Part shown: piece after piece, positions 1-8,986 of the stretch
Position numbering within the stretch: the first letter of the stretch is position 1
How the letters are laid out: each line of letters opens with the position of its first letter
Assembly (NCBI RefSeq): GCF_900240285.1
Contig: NZ_OESS01000002.1
Location: forward strand, 434,001 to 498,000
Reading direction: 5' to 3'
Length of the DNA stretch: 64,000 nucleotides
Source of the DNA: Halobacillus sp. Marseille-P3879
GTDB lineage: Bacteria > Bacillota > Bacilli > Bacillales > Halobacillaceae
Position numbers and translations under genes: made by a program
Notes under the pieces: generated by a model
Told to the model about the DNA's origin: nothing
Databases searched by the model: none
Seen by the model: the letters and a program-made list of their open reading frames with translations, nothing else

Positions 1-1017
1 ATAGAAACACTTCCTCAGCAGCATTTGGAAATAGAAACTTGGCGAACGGGGATATTTGTGAAGGTAACAGGGAAGAAACCTGAAAAAACGATAGGTTACC
101 GAACTGATATCGATGGCCTTCCGCTTAAAGAAGAAACTGGTCTTACATTTGAATCAAAACACAAGGGGAGGATGCACGCTTGTGGACATGATTTTCATAT
201 GGCTATCGCTTTAGCGTCACTCGAGGCTCTGGCGAGTGAACCTGCTGATAATCATGTTCTATTTTTATTTCAGCCAGCAGAGGAAGGACCTGGCGGTGCT
301 GAGCCAATGCTTCAATCTTCAGCAATGAAAAAGTGGAAACCTGATGTAGTATTTGCCCTCCATATTGCCCCGGAACTTCCTGTAGGTACAGTGTCTTCCA
401 GACCAGGTTTATTATTTGCTAATACAAGTGAATTGTTTATTGATCTGGCTGGAAAAGGGGGACATGCCGCTTACCCCCATCGCACAAAAGATATGGTAGT
501 AGCCGCCAGTTCTCTGGTTACTCAACTGCAGCAAGTCGTATCTAGAAGAGTAGATCCCCTCGACAGCGCCGTTATTACAATTGGTAAAATAACAGGAGGC
601 ACCGTACAGAATATTATTTCCGAAAGTGCCCGGTTAGAGGGAACGATTCGGACAATGTCGCCTGAAGCAATGGAGGAAGTGAAGCAGGAAATAGAGAAAA
701 TAACGCGAGGTTTAGAAATCTCCAATGATTGTAAAGTATCAATCGACTATGGAGCAAATTATTACCAGGTAAACAATTCAGACAAACTTGTTCATCAATT
801 TGAATATTTTGCCAAAGACCTGGGGGTAACCTATGTCGAAGCGGATCCTGCCATGACAGGGGAGGACTTTGGCTATATGCTAAAAGAAATTCCTGGTTTT
901 ATGTTCTGGCTGGGGGTGAATTCAAAAGCTGGACTTCACAATGCAAAACTTGCACCAGATGAGAAGGCTTTAGCTGTTGGTGCCTCTCTTGTCATAAAGA
1001 GTCTAAAAGAACTTTAA
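1..1017 (+). CDS. ykuR: N-acetyldiaminopimelate deacetylase (5' end cut off by window)
   Basis: M20-family metallohydrolase that removes the acetyl group from N-acetyl-LL-diaminopimelate in the acetylated branch of lysine and peptidoglycan-precursor synthesis. The frame is open from base 1, so the true start lies upstream; by the usual family length of about 375 residues some 35-40 residues are missing. Metal-site motifs are visible: HACGHD near base 175, QPAEEGPGG near base 270, the ALHIAPE histidine, and GLHNAKL close to the C-terminus. The sequence tracks B. subtilis YkuR closely, including [10 protein letters not shown] and MTGEDFGYM. The acetyltransferase dapH/ykuQ would be expected just upstream. 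Confidence 0.93.
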   Translation: METLPQQHLEIETWRTGIFVKVTGKKPEKTIGYRTDIDGLPLKEETGLTFESKHKGRMHACGHDFHMAIALASLEALASEPADNHVLFLFQPAEEGPGGAEPMLQSSAMKKWKPDVVFALHIAPELPVGTVSSRPGLLFANTSELFIDLAGKGGHAAYPHRTKDMVVAASSLVTQLQQVVSRRVDPLDSAVITIGKITGGTVQNIISESARLEGTIRTMSPEAMEEVKQEIEKITRGLEISNDCKVSIDYGANYYQVNNSDKLVHQFEYFAKDLGVTYVEADPAMTGEDFGYMLKEIPGFMFWLGVNSKAGLHNAKLAPDEKALAVGASLVIKSLKEL

Positions 1018-1116
1018 ACCGTGCATAGGTTGCTTTCGTTATTCTCATAATAAATTCAAATTGTTTTTTTAGTTATAGAAATCAGCAATTGGTCTAATAT
1101 TATGGGAAGTGACGCT

Positions 1117-2397
1117 ATGGAATCTACGATAAAACTGCTGGCCGTTGCGCTGCTCATTATTTTAACGGCTTTTTTTGTGGCAAGTGAATTTGCCATCGTG
1201 AAAGTCCGCAGGAGCAAGATTGAATCAAGAGCAGAATCAGGAGATAAAAAATCTAAGATTTCCCTTGAATTATTAGATAATCTAGATGATTATTTATCAG
1301 CTTGTCAATTAGGCATTACAATAACTGCCCTTGGATTAGGATGGCTTGGAGAGCCAACATTGCAGCATATTCTACAGCCAATTGTGGGAGAAACCGGGCT
1401 GCCTGAAGCTCTCAGTCATACCGTTACATTTATTATTGCTTTTTCTATAATTACGTTCCTCCATGTGGTTTTAGGTGAATTGGCTCCGAAAACGATTGCT
1501 ATCCAAAAGGCTGAACAACTTACACTTTTATTAGCACGACCTCTTATTATTTTCCATAAAATTATGTACCCTTTTATCTTTATACTTAACGGTTCTGCAA
1601 ATGCGCTCGTCCGTTTATTTGGGTTAGCGACAGCAAGAGAATCCGGAGAGGTTCATTCCGAAGAAGAACTTAGATATATACTTGCCCAAAGCTTTAAAGA
1701 AGGTGAAATAAATCGGAATGAATACAGGTACGTGAACCGTATTTTTGAGTTTGATAACCGGATGGCAAAGGAAGTAATGGTGCCTCGTACTGAAATGGTA
1801 GCCCTTGATACCAATGATTCAATGAAGCATAATATACGAATTATGAAGCAGAACCGTTACACCAGGTATCCTGTTATAAATAATGATAAGGATCATATTT
1901 TAGGAATTATTCACATGAAAGAGTTCTTCTATGATGATATTGAAAAAATGGGCGTTCTAAAACCATACATTAAACCGGTAGTGAGAGTATTTGAAAACAT
2001 TGCTATTCAAGATCTTCTCGTCCGTATGCAGAAAGAACGAACCCACCTTGCTATTTTAATTGATGAGTATGGCGGCACTTCGGGATTAGTAACGATTGAA
2101 GACATCATCGAAGAAATTGTCGGAGAAATAAGAGATGAATATGACCATGAAGAAGAAAGGGAAATCAAAACTTTAAAGAATGGGCATTTTCTTCTTGATG
2201 GAAAAACCTCTATCCAGGATATCAATGATTATTTTCATGTTGAATTGGATCACTTTGAAGTAGATACCATCTCTGGCTGGATATACACTCAAGATATTGA
2301 TGCTAAAGAAGGAACAGTTATTGAAGGGAGCGGTATACACTTTAAAATTGTGGATATGCAAACGGGAACGATACGAAAAATTGAAGCTTGGTTATAG
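1117..2397 (+). CDS. CNNM/CorC (HlyC-type) membrane protein with CBS pair
   Basis: Integral membrane protein of the CNNM/CorC family, members of which are linked to magnesium or other divalent-cation export. Order of parts: an N-terminal DUF21 region with about four hydrophobic segments (starting with [18 protein letters not shown]), a pair of CBS domains from about residue 200 ([10 protein letters not shown] opens the first), and a C-terminal CorC/HlyC domain. An in-frame ATG lies 15 bases upstream at 1102, but the purine run GGAAGTGA precedes the ATG at 1117, so the latter is preferred. The gene is followed by terminators at 2417 and 2471. The ion is not readable from sequence, and older 'hemolysin' names are historical. 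Confidence 0.85.
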   Translation: MESTIKLLAVALLIILTAFFVASEFAIVKVRRSKIESRAESGDKKSKISLELLDNLDDYLSACQLGITITALGLGWLGEPTLQHILQPIVGETGLPEALSHTVTFIIAFSIITFLHVVLGELAPKTIAIQKAEQLTLLLARPLIIFHKIMYPFIFILNGSANALVRLFGLATARESGEVHSEEELRYILAQSFKEGEINRNEYRYVNRIFEFDNRMAKEVMVPRTEMVALDTNDSMKHNIRIMKQNRYTRYPVINNDKDHILGIIHMKEFFYDDIEKMGVLKPYIKPVVRVFENIAIQDLLVRMQKERTHLAILIDEYGGTSGLVTIEDIIEEIVGEIRDEYDHEEEREIKTLKNGHFLLDGKTSIQDINDYFHVELDHFEVDTISGWIYTQDIDAKEGTVIEGSGIHFKIVDMQTGTIRKIEAWL

Positions 2398-2416
2398 CAA
2401 AGAGCCCGTTTAAACT

Positions 2417-2453
2417 CAGGCTGTGGAGTAGTCTTGACAGCCTGATGTTTTTC
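2417..2453 (+). terminator. Rho-independent terminator after the CNNM gene
   Basis: Stem CAGGCTG (2417-2423) pairs with CAGCCTG (2438-2444) and is followed by a T-rich run. Confidence 0.7.
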
Positions 2454-2470
2454 TGGTTTCTTTCATTTTT

Positions 2471-2527
2471 CACCGCCTAAATAGTTGCTTATCCTAAAGA
2501 TAAGAAACTATTTAGGCGGTGATTTTT
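2471..2527 (+). terminator. Long inverted repeat, second terminator-like hairpin
   Basis: CACCGCCTAAATAGTT (2471-2486) is a perfect inverted repeat of AACTATTTAGGCGGTG (2506-2521); inside it CTTATC and GATAAG pair again, leaving a five-base loop. A run of six T follows at 2523-2528. The stem is about 22 bp with one short interruption, much longer than most terminators nearby, and it comes right after another terminator. Confidence 0.6.
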
Positions 2528-2655
2528 TGTTTCATGACGTTTGGAGAACTTGTTTCCGAGAATCACTTACTTCGAAAAACGAACCTCTACATAGATTTCT
2601 CCTCTATCCCCGAAAAAGTACGGGCTGCCTGCCAAAACATTAAGAAATTTCAAGG

Positions 2656-2775
2656 AGCGAGTTCCTTCGCCTCCTGCGGAAGAACAAGTGAGACGAGATC
2701 GCCGAGCATGGTATCGCGAGGAAACTCGGGCGCTCGTCCGGAGAAAGGGAAGGAGAATCGCTCCTGACGGCATGA
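2656..2775 (+). repeat. GC-rich interspersed repeat, copy 1
   Basis: This stretch is far more GC-rich than its surroundings and contains CTCCTGCGGAAGAACAAGTG, then GTATCGCGAGGAAACTCGGG and CGGAGAAAGGGAAGGAG. It resembles the degenerate intergenic elements common in Bacillaceae genomes and shares its core with the copies at 18603-18725 and 58106-58262 (those lie on the other strand). Open frames here (for example 2519-2767) have no ribosome-binding site or family resemblance. Apart from this repeat and the flanking hairpins, the 451-base gap holds nothing recognisable. Confidence 0.6.
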
Positions 2776-2813
2776 AAAAAGCTTGCGGAAAACAGGGGTT
2801 TCTCCACAAGCTG

Positions 2814-2847
2814 AGAGCCCGGTTGTTTTTCAAACCGGGCTCTTTTT
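2814..2847 (+). terminator. Terminator hairpin reading toward the 3' end of ykuT
   Basis: AGAGCCCGGTT (2814-2824) pairs with AACCGGGCTCT (2833-2843), followed by TTTTT on the plus strand. It has no T tail on the minus strand, so it does not obviously terminate ykuT and instead closes transcription through the repeat region. Confidence 0.7.
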
Positions 2848-2848
2848 A

Positions 2849-3691
2849 CTAATTTTCTTTTTTGTTGATATAAACCTGGTGAGGGAAAGGTATTTCTATA
2901 CCTGCTTCATCAAGAGCTTCCTTTATTGCTTTCCTAAGGTCTCTTTCTACTCCCCACTGCTCCATGTTCTCTGTCTTGCCTAGAATTCTTAATACAACAT
3001 CAGAATCTCCCAGGCTTTGAACACCTAACACGTCCGGGCCTTCCTTAAAGCGAGGGTCTTCTGCGAATTCATCTGCTACTTTTTTAAGTATGTCAAGCGC
3101 GTAATCAATATTTTCATCATAAGAAATTCCGATATCGACAAGGGCACGCATATTGCCACGTGAGTGGTTGCTTACACCTGATATGTTCCGGTTCGGAATG
3201 AAATTAAGAGTTCCGTCAAAGCTTCTAATCTTAGTCGTTCGAATCCCGACTTCCTCTACAATTCCATCAAATCCCCCGGCTGTTACATAATCATCCACTT
3301 CAATTTGGCGCTCGAGAAGAATAAAGAACCCGGTCACTATATCAGAGACTAAGCCTTGTGCACCAAAACCAATTGCTAGACCTACGATCCCGGCACCAGC
3401 AAGTAAAGGACCAATCTCTATATTTACAGCTCCGAGAAGCATAACGATAAGCAGGAAAATCAGGATATATGAAAAAATGTTTACGGTGAGCTTTTCCAAT
3501 GTTTTCGTACGCCCCTCTGGAAGCTTACGCTGTTTCCCCATGCGCTGAATACCCAGTCTGATAGCTTTCTTTCCAAGTGGTCCAATAATGGCAAATGCAA
3601 TCAGGATAACGAGGATTTTTAATCCTCCTGTAATTAACCATTCAACAACAATTGTTGGGTTGAATTCAAAACCTTCCTCAAATAAGTTCAT
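2849..3691 (-). CDS. ykuT: MscS-family small-conductance mechanosensitive channel
   Basis: Membrane channel that opens on cell swelling to release solutes during hypo-osmotic shock. The 280-residue protein has about three N-terminal membrane segments. The last carries the Gly/Ala-rich pore helix and the MscS signature GFGAQGLVSDIVTGFFILLE, followed by the beta domain (IEVDDYV, NRNISGVSNHSRG) and the C-terminal alpha/beta domain ending in PFPHQVYI. The start is an ATG behind GGAAAGGAG. Position beside ykuR, ykuU and ykuV matches B. subtilis ykuT. Such a valve fits an organism that accumulates compatible solutes, as the BCCT carrier at 24.6 kb suggests. Confidence 0.9.
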   Translation of the reverse strand: MNLFEEGFEFNPTIVVEWLITGGLKILVILIAFAIIGPLGKKAIRLGIQRMGKQRKLPEGRTKTLEKLTVNIFSYILIFLLIVMLLGAVNIEIGPLLAGAGIVGLAIGFGAQGLVSDIVTGFFILLERQIEVDDYVTAGGFDGIVEEVGIRTTKIRSFDGTLNFIPNRNISGVSNHSRGNMRALVDIGISYDENIDYALDILKKVADEFAEDPRFKEGPDVLGVQSLGDSDVVLRILGKTENMEQWGVERDLRKAIKEALDEAGIEIPFPHQVYINKKEN

Positions 3692-3908
3692 AGTAAAACT
3701 CCTTTCCGGCTTTAAAAAGCCTTATACCCATAATAGCGGAATTTTAATTGTATTTTCAATATTTTGCTGGTTAATGTCAAATGCTGTTGTTTTAGGGAGC
3801 AAATCATTTTACAATATTGTTTTCTTCATGTTTAATGGATTACAGCGTTGCCCATATTAAGTAGTATCAAGTACTAAAACGCTAGATTAAACTAATTTTT
3901 ATTAAACA

Positions 3909-3955
3909 TTGACTACAATCTAAACTATCGTTATACTATTTCTTGTGATTGTAGT
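3909..3955 (+). promoter_or_regulatory. SigmaA-type promoter of ykuU bracketed by an inverted repeat
   Basis: TTGACT (3909-3914), 17 bases, TATACT (3932-3937) makes a near-consensus promoter for the peroxiredoxin gene. ACTACAATC (3912-3920) overlapping the -35 is the exact inverse of GATTGTAGT (3947-3955) just after the likely transcription start. The match continues outward with AACATT/AATGTT, offset by one base. The repeat looks like a regulator site but does not fit the PerR box consensus. Nothing else is seen in the 306-base gap. Confidence 0.6.
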
Positions 3956-3997
3956 TTAATGTTGAATTAAAGCAAAAACATATGGAGGGATTCTTTT

Positions 3998-4540
3998 ATG
4001 GCAGAACGTATGGTAGCAAAACAAGCACCTCGCTTTGAAATGGATGCAGTACTTCCAAACAAAGAGTTTGGTAAAGTATCACTTGAGGAAAACATGAAAA
4101 ACGATAAATGGACAGTACTATTCTTTTATCCAATGGATTTCACTTTCGTATGTCCAACTGAAATTACTTCACTTTCTGATCGTTTCGACGAATTCGATGA
4201 TCTTGATGCTGAAGTAATCGGGGTATCTACTGATACGATTCACACTCACCTTGCCTGGATTAATACAGGCCGTGACGAAAATGGTCTTGGAGACCTTGAG
4301 TATTCACTGGCTGCTGATACGAATCACCAAGTTGCAAAAGACTACGGGGTACTTGTAGAAGAAGAAGGCGTAGCCCTTCGCGGACTATTCATCATCAGCC
4401 CTGAAGGTGAATTGCAGTATCAAGTAGTTAACCATAACAATATTGGCCGTGACGTAGACGAAACACTTCGTGTACTTCAAGCACTTCAAACTGGCGGACT
4501 CTGCCCGGCAAACTGGAAGCCAGGACAAGAAACACTTTAA
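3998..4540 (+). CDS. ykuU: 2-Cys peroxiredoxin (AhpC/TSA family)
   Basis: Cytoplasmic thiol peroxidase that reduces hydrogen peroxide and organic peroxides. The 180 residues carry the peroxidatic cysteine in FTFVCPTE (about residue 52) after the active-site FYPMDF, and the resolving cysteine in GGLCPANWKPG near the C-terminus (about residue 169), the typical 2-Cys layout. The ATG follows GGAGGG at good spacing. It is separated from ykuV by a terminator, so the two can be expressed at different levels. Synteny and sequence match B. subtilis YkuU. Its promoter carries a possible operator. Confidence 0.93.
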   Translation: MAERMVAKQAPRFEMDAVLPNKEFGKVSLEENMKNDKWTVLFFYPMDFTFVCPTEITSLSDRFDEFDDLDAEVIGVSTDTIHTHLAWINTGRDENGLGDLEYSLAADTNHQVAKDYGVLVEEEGVALRGLFIISPEGELQYQVVNHNNIGRDVDETLRVLQALQTGGLCPANWKPGQETL

Positions 4541-4556
4541 TTTAATTTCTAAAATT

Positions 4557-4585
4557 GGTCTAACCATAGTGTTAGACCTTTTTTT
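4557..4585 (+). terminator. Terminator between ykuU and ykuV
   Basis: GGTCTAAC (4557-4564) pairs with GTTAGACC (4571-4578), followed by seven T. Read-through would give lower ykuV expression from the ykuU promoter. Confidence 0.85.
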
Positions 4586-4619
4586 CCATGAGAATTCCAT
4601 TTAAAGAGGAGGACTATTA

Positions 4620-5072
4620 ATGAAGCTAAGAACACCTATGCCTGAACTCCCTGAAGCAACAAAATGGTATAACAGTGAACCTATTAGTAAAGAGGATCTG
4701 GTTGGGAACAAACCAACCCTTATTCATTTCTGGTCGGTAAGTTGTGGGTTGTGTAAAGAGGCCATGCCAAACGTCAACGAATTTCGGGACGAATACAGTG
4801 AGGATTTAAATGTCATTGCCGTTCACATGCCGCGGTCTGAGAAGGACTTGGACTTAGATCAAATTAAAGAAGTTGCTGAGGAGCATGGTATTACTCAGCC
4901 TATTTACGTAGATAATGAGCATCAGCTGACGGATGCTTTTGAGAATCAATATGTACCTGCCTACTACGTGTTCGATGAAGAAGGAAACCTTCGTCACTTC
5001 CAGGCTGGCGGCGGCGGAATGAAAATGCTGCGAAAGCGAGTGAATCGTGTACTAGGGGTTAACCAGAAATAA
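4620..5072 (+). CDS. ykuV: Thioredoxin-like thiol-disulfide oxidoreductase
   Basis: TlpA/ResA-like thioredoxin-fold protein of 150 residues without a signal peptide or membrane anchor, so probably cytoplasmic. The redox motif is CGLC in WSVSCGLCKEAMPN (about residue 41-45); the cis-proline loop is YVPAYYVFDEEG. In B. subtilis YkuV reduces disulfides and follows the peroxiredoxin YkuU; the same order here suggests it may recycle YkuU or other oxidised thiols, which is inference. The ATG sits behind AGAGGAGGAC. A terminator follows at 5081. Confidence 0.88.
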   Translation: MKLRTPMPELPEATKWYNSEPISKEDLVGNKPTLIHFWSVSCGLCKEAMPNVNEFRDEYSEDLNVIAVHMPRSEKDLDLDQIKEVAEEHGITQPIYVDNEHQLTDAFENQYVPAYYVFDEEGNLRHFQAGGGGMKMLRKRVNRVLGVNQK

Positions 5073-5080
5073 TTCTTATA

Positions 5081-5113
5081 AAAGACAGTCTCATAATTGA
5101 GGCTGTCTTTTTG
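5081..5113 (+). terminator. Terminator after ykuV
   Basis: AAAGACAG (5081-5088) pairs with CTGTCTTT (5103-5110), ending in TTTTT. Confidence 0.85.
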
Positions 5114-5248
5114 TATGATTAATGATAACGCATACAAATGGGGGTGTTCATTTTTCCTAAATTTTTAAAAATTTAGTCAAATGGGTGGAAATTTATTTCG
5201 ATACTCGATATATTAGTAATTACGTTAAAGAAAAAGGAGGGAAAATAA

Positions 5249-7003
5249 TTGGATGTTTTTAAAAAATTGAAACCGTATTACTGGCCGTTTAAGTCTTATT
5301 TTTTCTGGTCGTTATTTTCCTTGTTATTTGTAACCGGGATTACCGTAATCTATCCGATAGTTCTTCAGGTGACGATTGATGATGTAGTTGCGCAAGAACG
5401 TTATCATTTAATTCCTTATATATGTATCGTATTTATAGTTCTTATGATATTTAAAGGCGTAGCTACATATTATCATCAGTATTTGGGGGAGTATTTCGGA
5501 ATTAAGTCAGTATATGTCCTGCGGGATGAGTTATATAAAAAACTCCAACGGCTTCCTTTTAAATATTATGACAATGCAAAAACAGGAGACATCATGTCCC
5601 GGTTAACAGCAGATGTAGAAGGCTTCAGATTTTTCTTAGCGATGGGCTTCTCTGAGTTAATTCGTATCATTTTATTGATCGTGATCAGTTTGAGCGTCAT
5701 GTTTTATTACTCTGTTCCTTTAGCGTTCGTAACGATGGCCGCGATGCCGTTTCTGGCTTTCGTTGTTTATCATTTTGACCGTCGTGTTCATCCGGCTTTT
5801 CGTAAAATCCGAAAATCTTTCGGTAAACTAAATACGAGAGTCCAGGAGAACATAAGTGGAATGAATACGGTCAAGTCGCTTTCAAGAGAGGACTTTGAGG
5901 TAGGAAGGTTCAATGACCGCAGTGAACATTACCGTTCAAATTACATCCGTACATCAAATATATGGGCGCGTTTCTTTCCTCTTATGGAGTTTATCGGCAA
6001 TGTATGCGTTGTTGCGCTGCTGGCATTTGGAGGGTATCTAGTCGTTAACAATTCCTTGCAGCTAGGTGAACTGGTAGCGTTTTTCAGTCTTGTCTGGTAT
6101 ATTCTTGGTCCGCTTATGAATCTTGGGTTTGTTATTAACCTGTTCTCTCAATCCAAAGCTTCTGGAGAAAGACTGCTCGAAATCCTTGAGGCGAATGAGG
6201 ATATACAGGAAAAAGAAGAGGCGATCGTACAGGATCGGTTGAATGGACATGTGACTTTTGAAGGTGTAACGCTCACCTATTCAAAAGACGATGACTCCGC
6301 TTTAAAAGATATTACCTTTGATGCGCCGCCAGGAACTACAATAGGGTTGATTGGGGCCACAGGATCCGGAAAAACAAGTATTACCCAATTAATTACACGT
6401 TTTTACGAGCCGGAGCAGGGGGGCGTAAGAATTGATGGCCGTTCGGTAGCTGAATATGGTTTAAAAACATTAAGAAAAAATATTGGCTTTGTATTGCAGG
6501 AATCTTTTTTATTCTCCACCACGATTAAGGAAAATATTGCTTATGGAAATCCGGACGCTAGCCTCGAAGATGTAAAAGCAGCAGCCAAAAGGGCTCAAGC
6601 TCATGACTTTATTATGGAGATGCCTGAAGGCTATAATACTTTGCTGGGAGAAAGAGGAATGGGCCTTTCCGGCGGCCAGAAACAGAGGATTGCCATTGCA
6701 CGGGCCATTTTAATCGACCCGGCAATCCTTGTATTGGATGATGCGACTTCAGCTGTAGATATGGAAACTGAGTTTCAAATTCAGAAGGCACTCAAAGAGG
6801 TAATGAAAGGAAGGACAACGTTTATTATTGCTCACCGGATTTCCTCTTTAAAGCATGCAGATGAGGTTCTAGTTTTAGAAGATGGTTGTATAGTTGAACG
6901 AGGCCGACATGATGTATTACTGCAAAATGGAGGGCCTTACCAAAGAATTTATGAAATTCAATATCAGGATAAAGAAAAAATATTAAACTCTACCAATATC
7001 TAA
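5249..7003 (+). CDS. ABC exporter, half-transporter 1 (degenerate-site subunit)
   Basis: Fused six-helix membrane domain plus nucleotide-binding domain, 584 residues, of the multidrug/lipid exporter type. Walker A is GATGSGKT near residue 370, the signature is the canonical LSGGQ near 473, Walker B is ILVLDDATSAVD and the switch histidine is in IIAHRISS. The residue after the Walker B aspartate is Asp, not the catalytic Glu. The next gene has the complementary defect, so the two should form an asymmetric heterodimer like LmrCD, BmrCD or TM287/288. The start is a TTG behind AAAGGAGGG; the nearby ATG is out of frame. Only 17 bases separate the genes. Substrate unknown. Confidence 0.9.
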   Translation: MDVFKKLKPYYWPFKSYFFWSLFSLLFVTGITVIYPIVLQVTIDDVVAQERYHLIPYICIVFIVLMIFKGVATYYHQYLGEYFGIKSVYVLRDELYKKLQRLPFKYYDNAKTGDIMSRLTADVEGFRFFLAMGFSELIRIILLIVISLSVMFYYSVPLAFVTMAAMPFLAFVVYHFDRRVHPAFRKIRKSFGKLNTRVQENISGMNTVKSLSREDFEVGRFNDRSEHYRSNYIRTSNIWARFFPLMEFIGNVCVVALLAFGGYLVVNNSLQLGELVAFFSLVWYILGPLMNLGFVINLFSQSKASGERLLEILEANEDIQEKEEAIVQDRLNGHVTFEGVTLTYSKDDDSALKDITFDAPPGTTIGLIGATGSGKTSITQLITRFYEPEQGGVRIDGRSVAEYGLKTLRKNIGFVLQESFLFSTTIKENIAYGNPDASLEDVKAAAKRAQAHDFIMEMPEGYNTLLGERGMGLSGGQKQRIAIARAILIDPAILVLDDATSAVDMETEFQIQKALKEVMKGRTTFIIAHRISSLKHADEVLVLEDGCIVERGRHDVLLQNGGPYQRIYEIQYQDKEKILNSTNI

Positions 7004-7020
7004 TAAGGGAGGGAAAGCTT

Positions 7021-8853
7021 ATGGCCGGGAAGCCAAAACATGTCCCTGAAACAACAAAACATTTAAACCGTTTTAAATATACGCAGGACCAGGCCATCGA
7101 GAAACCGTTTAACTGGAGTCAGCTGGTCCGTCTATTAAGATATGTTAAACCTTACTGGAAAACCCTGCTTCCCATTTCTATAATTGCCATGCTGATCGCA
7201 ACAATTGTACGTTTAATTGTTCCTATTCTTATAGGGAAAGTGGCTATAGATGGAGCGATTGCAGACGGAGATACAAATTTACTTATTCAACTTGTCGTGG
7301 GAGTAGCCATTATGTATTTAATCAGCTATATTGCTAATATGCTCAGGATTAAATATGTAAACATACTCGGGCAGAATGTTATTTATGATTTAAGACAACA
7401 CCTCTTTTCTCACGTTCAGAGATTGTCCCATAAGTTTTTTGATACTCGTTCAGCAGGGTCAATTCTCGTGAGGATTATGAATGATATTAATTCCTTACAA
7501 GAGCTGTTTACTAACGGGATTATTAACCTGCTTATGGATGTGGTCATGTTGACCGGGATTATTGTCATTCTGTTTGCGTTGAGTCCGAAGCTGGCTCTTG
7601 CCATTCTTGTTATTATGCCAATCATGTTTTACATTTCAACTAAACTGAGGAGAAATATAAGGAAATCCTGGCAGCAAGTGAGAATTCAACAATCCCGGTT
7701 GAATTCTCATTTAAACGAAAGTCTTCAAGGTGTGCGAATAACTCAGTCTTTTTCGCAGGAAAGAGAGAACGCCGAATACTTTGATGGGGTCAATACAAAT
7801 AATTTCGAATCATGGAACGTAGCTACTCGCAAAAGTGCGATGTTCAGACCGTTCGTAGAGATGAGTAATGCTGTAGGAACCGTGATACTAGTAGCATATG
7901 GGGCATTCTTGATCTTACAAGAAGGGTTACCTGTCGGAACATTTGTATCATTTGCTTTTTTTCTTGGTATGTTCTGGGAGCCAATCTCCAGGTTAGGGCA
8001 AATGTATAATCAACTGCTTATGGCAATGGCTGCTTCAGAACGAATCTTTGAATTCCTGGATGAGAAACCAAATGTAGAGGAACGTGTGAATGCTAAAGTG
8101 TTAACGGATATGAAGGGGCATATCGTATTTGAACAAGTTCAATTTGCTTACGATGAAAAGAGGATTGCCTTAGATGATATCAATTTAGAAATGAAACCAG
8201 GAGAGACTGTAGCTTTGGTAGGGCACACCGGCTCAGGTAAATCAACAATTGCCAACTTGATCAGCCGTTTCTATGACCCGACAAAGGGAGCTGTAAAAAT
8301 AGATGGAGTGGACTTGAAAGATGCAACGATTGATAGTGTCAGACAGCAGATCAGTGTTGTGCTTCAGGATACATTCATTTTCTCAGGTACGATCATGGAA
8401 AATATTCGATTTGGGCGTCCAACTGCAAGTGATGAAGAAGTAATGGAAGCAGCTAAAGTTGTAGGGGCTGAAGATTTTATTCAACGTTTGAGTGATGGCT
8501 ACAATACGGAAGTAGAAGAACGGGGAAGCATTCTTTCTGCTGGTGAGCGTCAACTCTTATCATTCGCTAGAGCATTACTTGCTAACCCGAGAATTCTCAT
8601 TTTAGACGAAGCTACAGCTAGTATCGATACTGAGACGGAAATGAAGATCCAGTCAGCTTTACGCCGCTTATTAAAAGGGCGAACAGCGATTATTATCGCT
8701 CACAGATTGTCGACGATTCGCGAAGCAGACACCATTTACGTACTTGAAAACGGCCACATATTAGAAAGCGGCTCTCATGAAGAACTAATGAGTGAAAAAG
8801 GTGAATACTTCGAATTGGTAAAAGCTCAGTTTCAGATGCTTGATGCGATTTAG
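7021..8853 (+). CDS. ABC exporter, half-transporter 2 (catalytic-site subunit)
   Basis: Partner of the preceding gene, 610 residues: an N-terminal cytoplasmic extension of about 40 residues, six membrane segments, and a nucleotide-binding domain with Walker A GHTGSGKST (near 401). The signature is altered to LSAGE (near 504), while Walker B is intact as ILILDEATASID. With the partner's LSGGQ it would build the one hydrolytic site; its own LSAGE faces the partner's Asp in the non-hydrolytic site. ATG behind GGGAGGG. Two-gene operon ending in a terminator. Similar in size to YknU/YknV and YfiB/YfiC of B. subtilis; I cannot tell which pair is orthologous. Confidence 0.9.
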   Translation: MAGKPKHVPETTKHLNRFKYTQDQAIEKPFNWSQLVRLLRYVKPYWKTLLPISIIAMLIATIVRLIVPILIGKVAIDGAIADGDTNLLIQLVVGVAIMYLISYIANMLRIKYVNILGQNVIYDLRQHLFSHVQRLSHKFFDTRSAGSILVRIMNDINSLQELFTNGIINLLMDVVMLTGIIVILFALSPKLALAILVIMPIMFYISTKLRRNIRKSWQQVRIQQSRLNSHLNESLQGVRITQSFSQERENAEYFDGVNTNNFESWNVATRKSAMFRPFVEMSNAVGTVILVAYGAFLILQEGLPVGTFVSFAFFLGMFWEPISRLGQMYNQLLMAMAASERIFEFLDEKPNVEERVNAKVLTDMKGHIVFEQVQFAYDEKRIALDDINLEMKPGETVALVGHTGSGKSTIANLISRFYDPTKGAVKIDGVDLKDATIDSVRQQISVVLQDTFIFSGTIMENIRFGRPTASDEEVMEAAKVVGAEDFIQRLSDGYNTEVEERGSILSAGERQLLSFARALLANPRILILDEATASIDTETEMKIQSALRRLLKGRTAIIIAHRLSTIREADTIYVLENGHILESGSHEELMSEKGEYFELVKAQFQMLDAI

Positions 8854-8858
8854 ATTAT

Positions 8859-8888
8859 AATGCTCTCATATGAGGGCATTTTTTTTTG
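8859..8888 (+). terminator. Terminator after the ABC exporter operon
   Basis: TGCTCTCA (8861-8868) pairs, with one G-U, with TGAGGGCA (8871-8878), followed by nine T. Confidence 0.85.
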
Positions 8889-8923
8889 TTATTTGTGGTA
8901 TGGTTCAATATCAGTTAAAAAAG

Positions 8924-8953
8924 TAGACAAACTCTGCTTCCTTTTTGTACGAT
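8924..8953 (+). promoter_or_regulatory. Possible cydAB promoter
   Basis: TAGACA (8924-8929), 18 bases, TACGAT (8948-8953). A second candidate -10, TATAAT at 9028-9033, has no good -35 partner. With the first promoter the Rex box would lie just downstream of the start, a repressing position. Confidence 0.35.
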
Positions 8954-8968
8954 ACTAATATGCTGACT

Positions 8969-8986
8969 TTGTGAAGTTTGTCACAA
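8969..8986 (+). promoter_or_regulatory. Rex box upstream of cydAB
   Basis: TTGTGA (8969-8974), six bases, TCACAA (8981-8986) matches the arms and spacing of the Rex operator. Rex senses NADH/NAD+ and in B. subtilis represses cydABCD, so low-oxygen induction of this bd oxidase is expected. Confidence 0.75.

Noticed and set aside
2519-2767. 82-codon open frame between two terminators, plus an overlapping frame on the other strand
   Set aside because: It spans the GC-rich repeat, has no convincing ribosome-binding site and no family resemblance.
3940-3960. PerR box upstream of the peroxiredoxin gene
   Set aside because: The repeat arms GATTGTAGT/ACTACAATC do not fit the TTATAATnATTATAA consensus.
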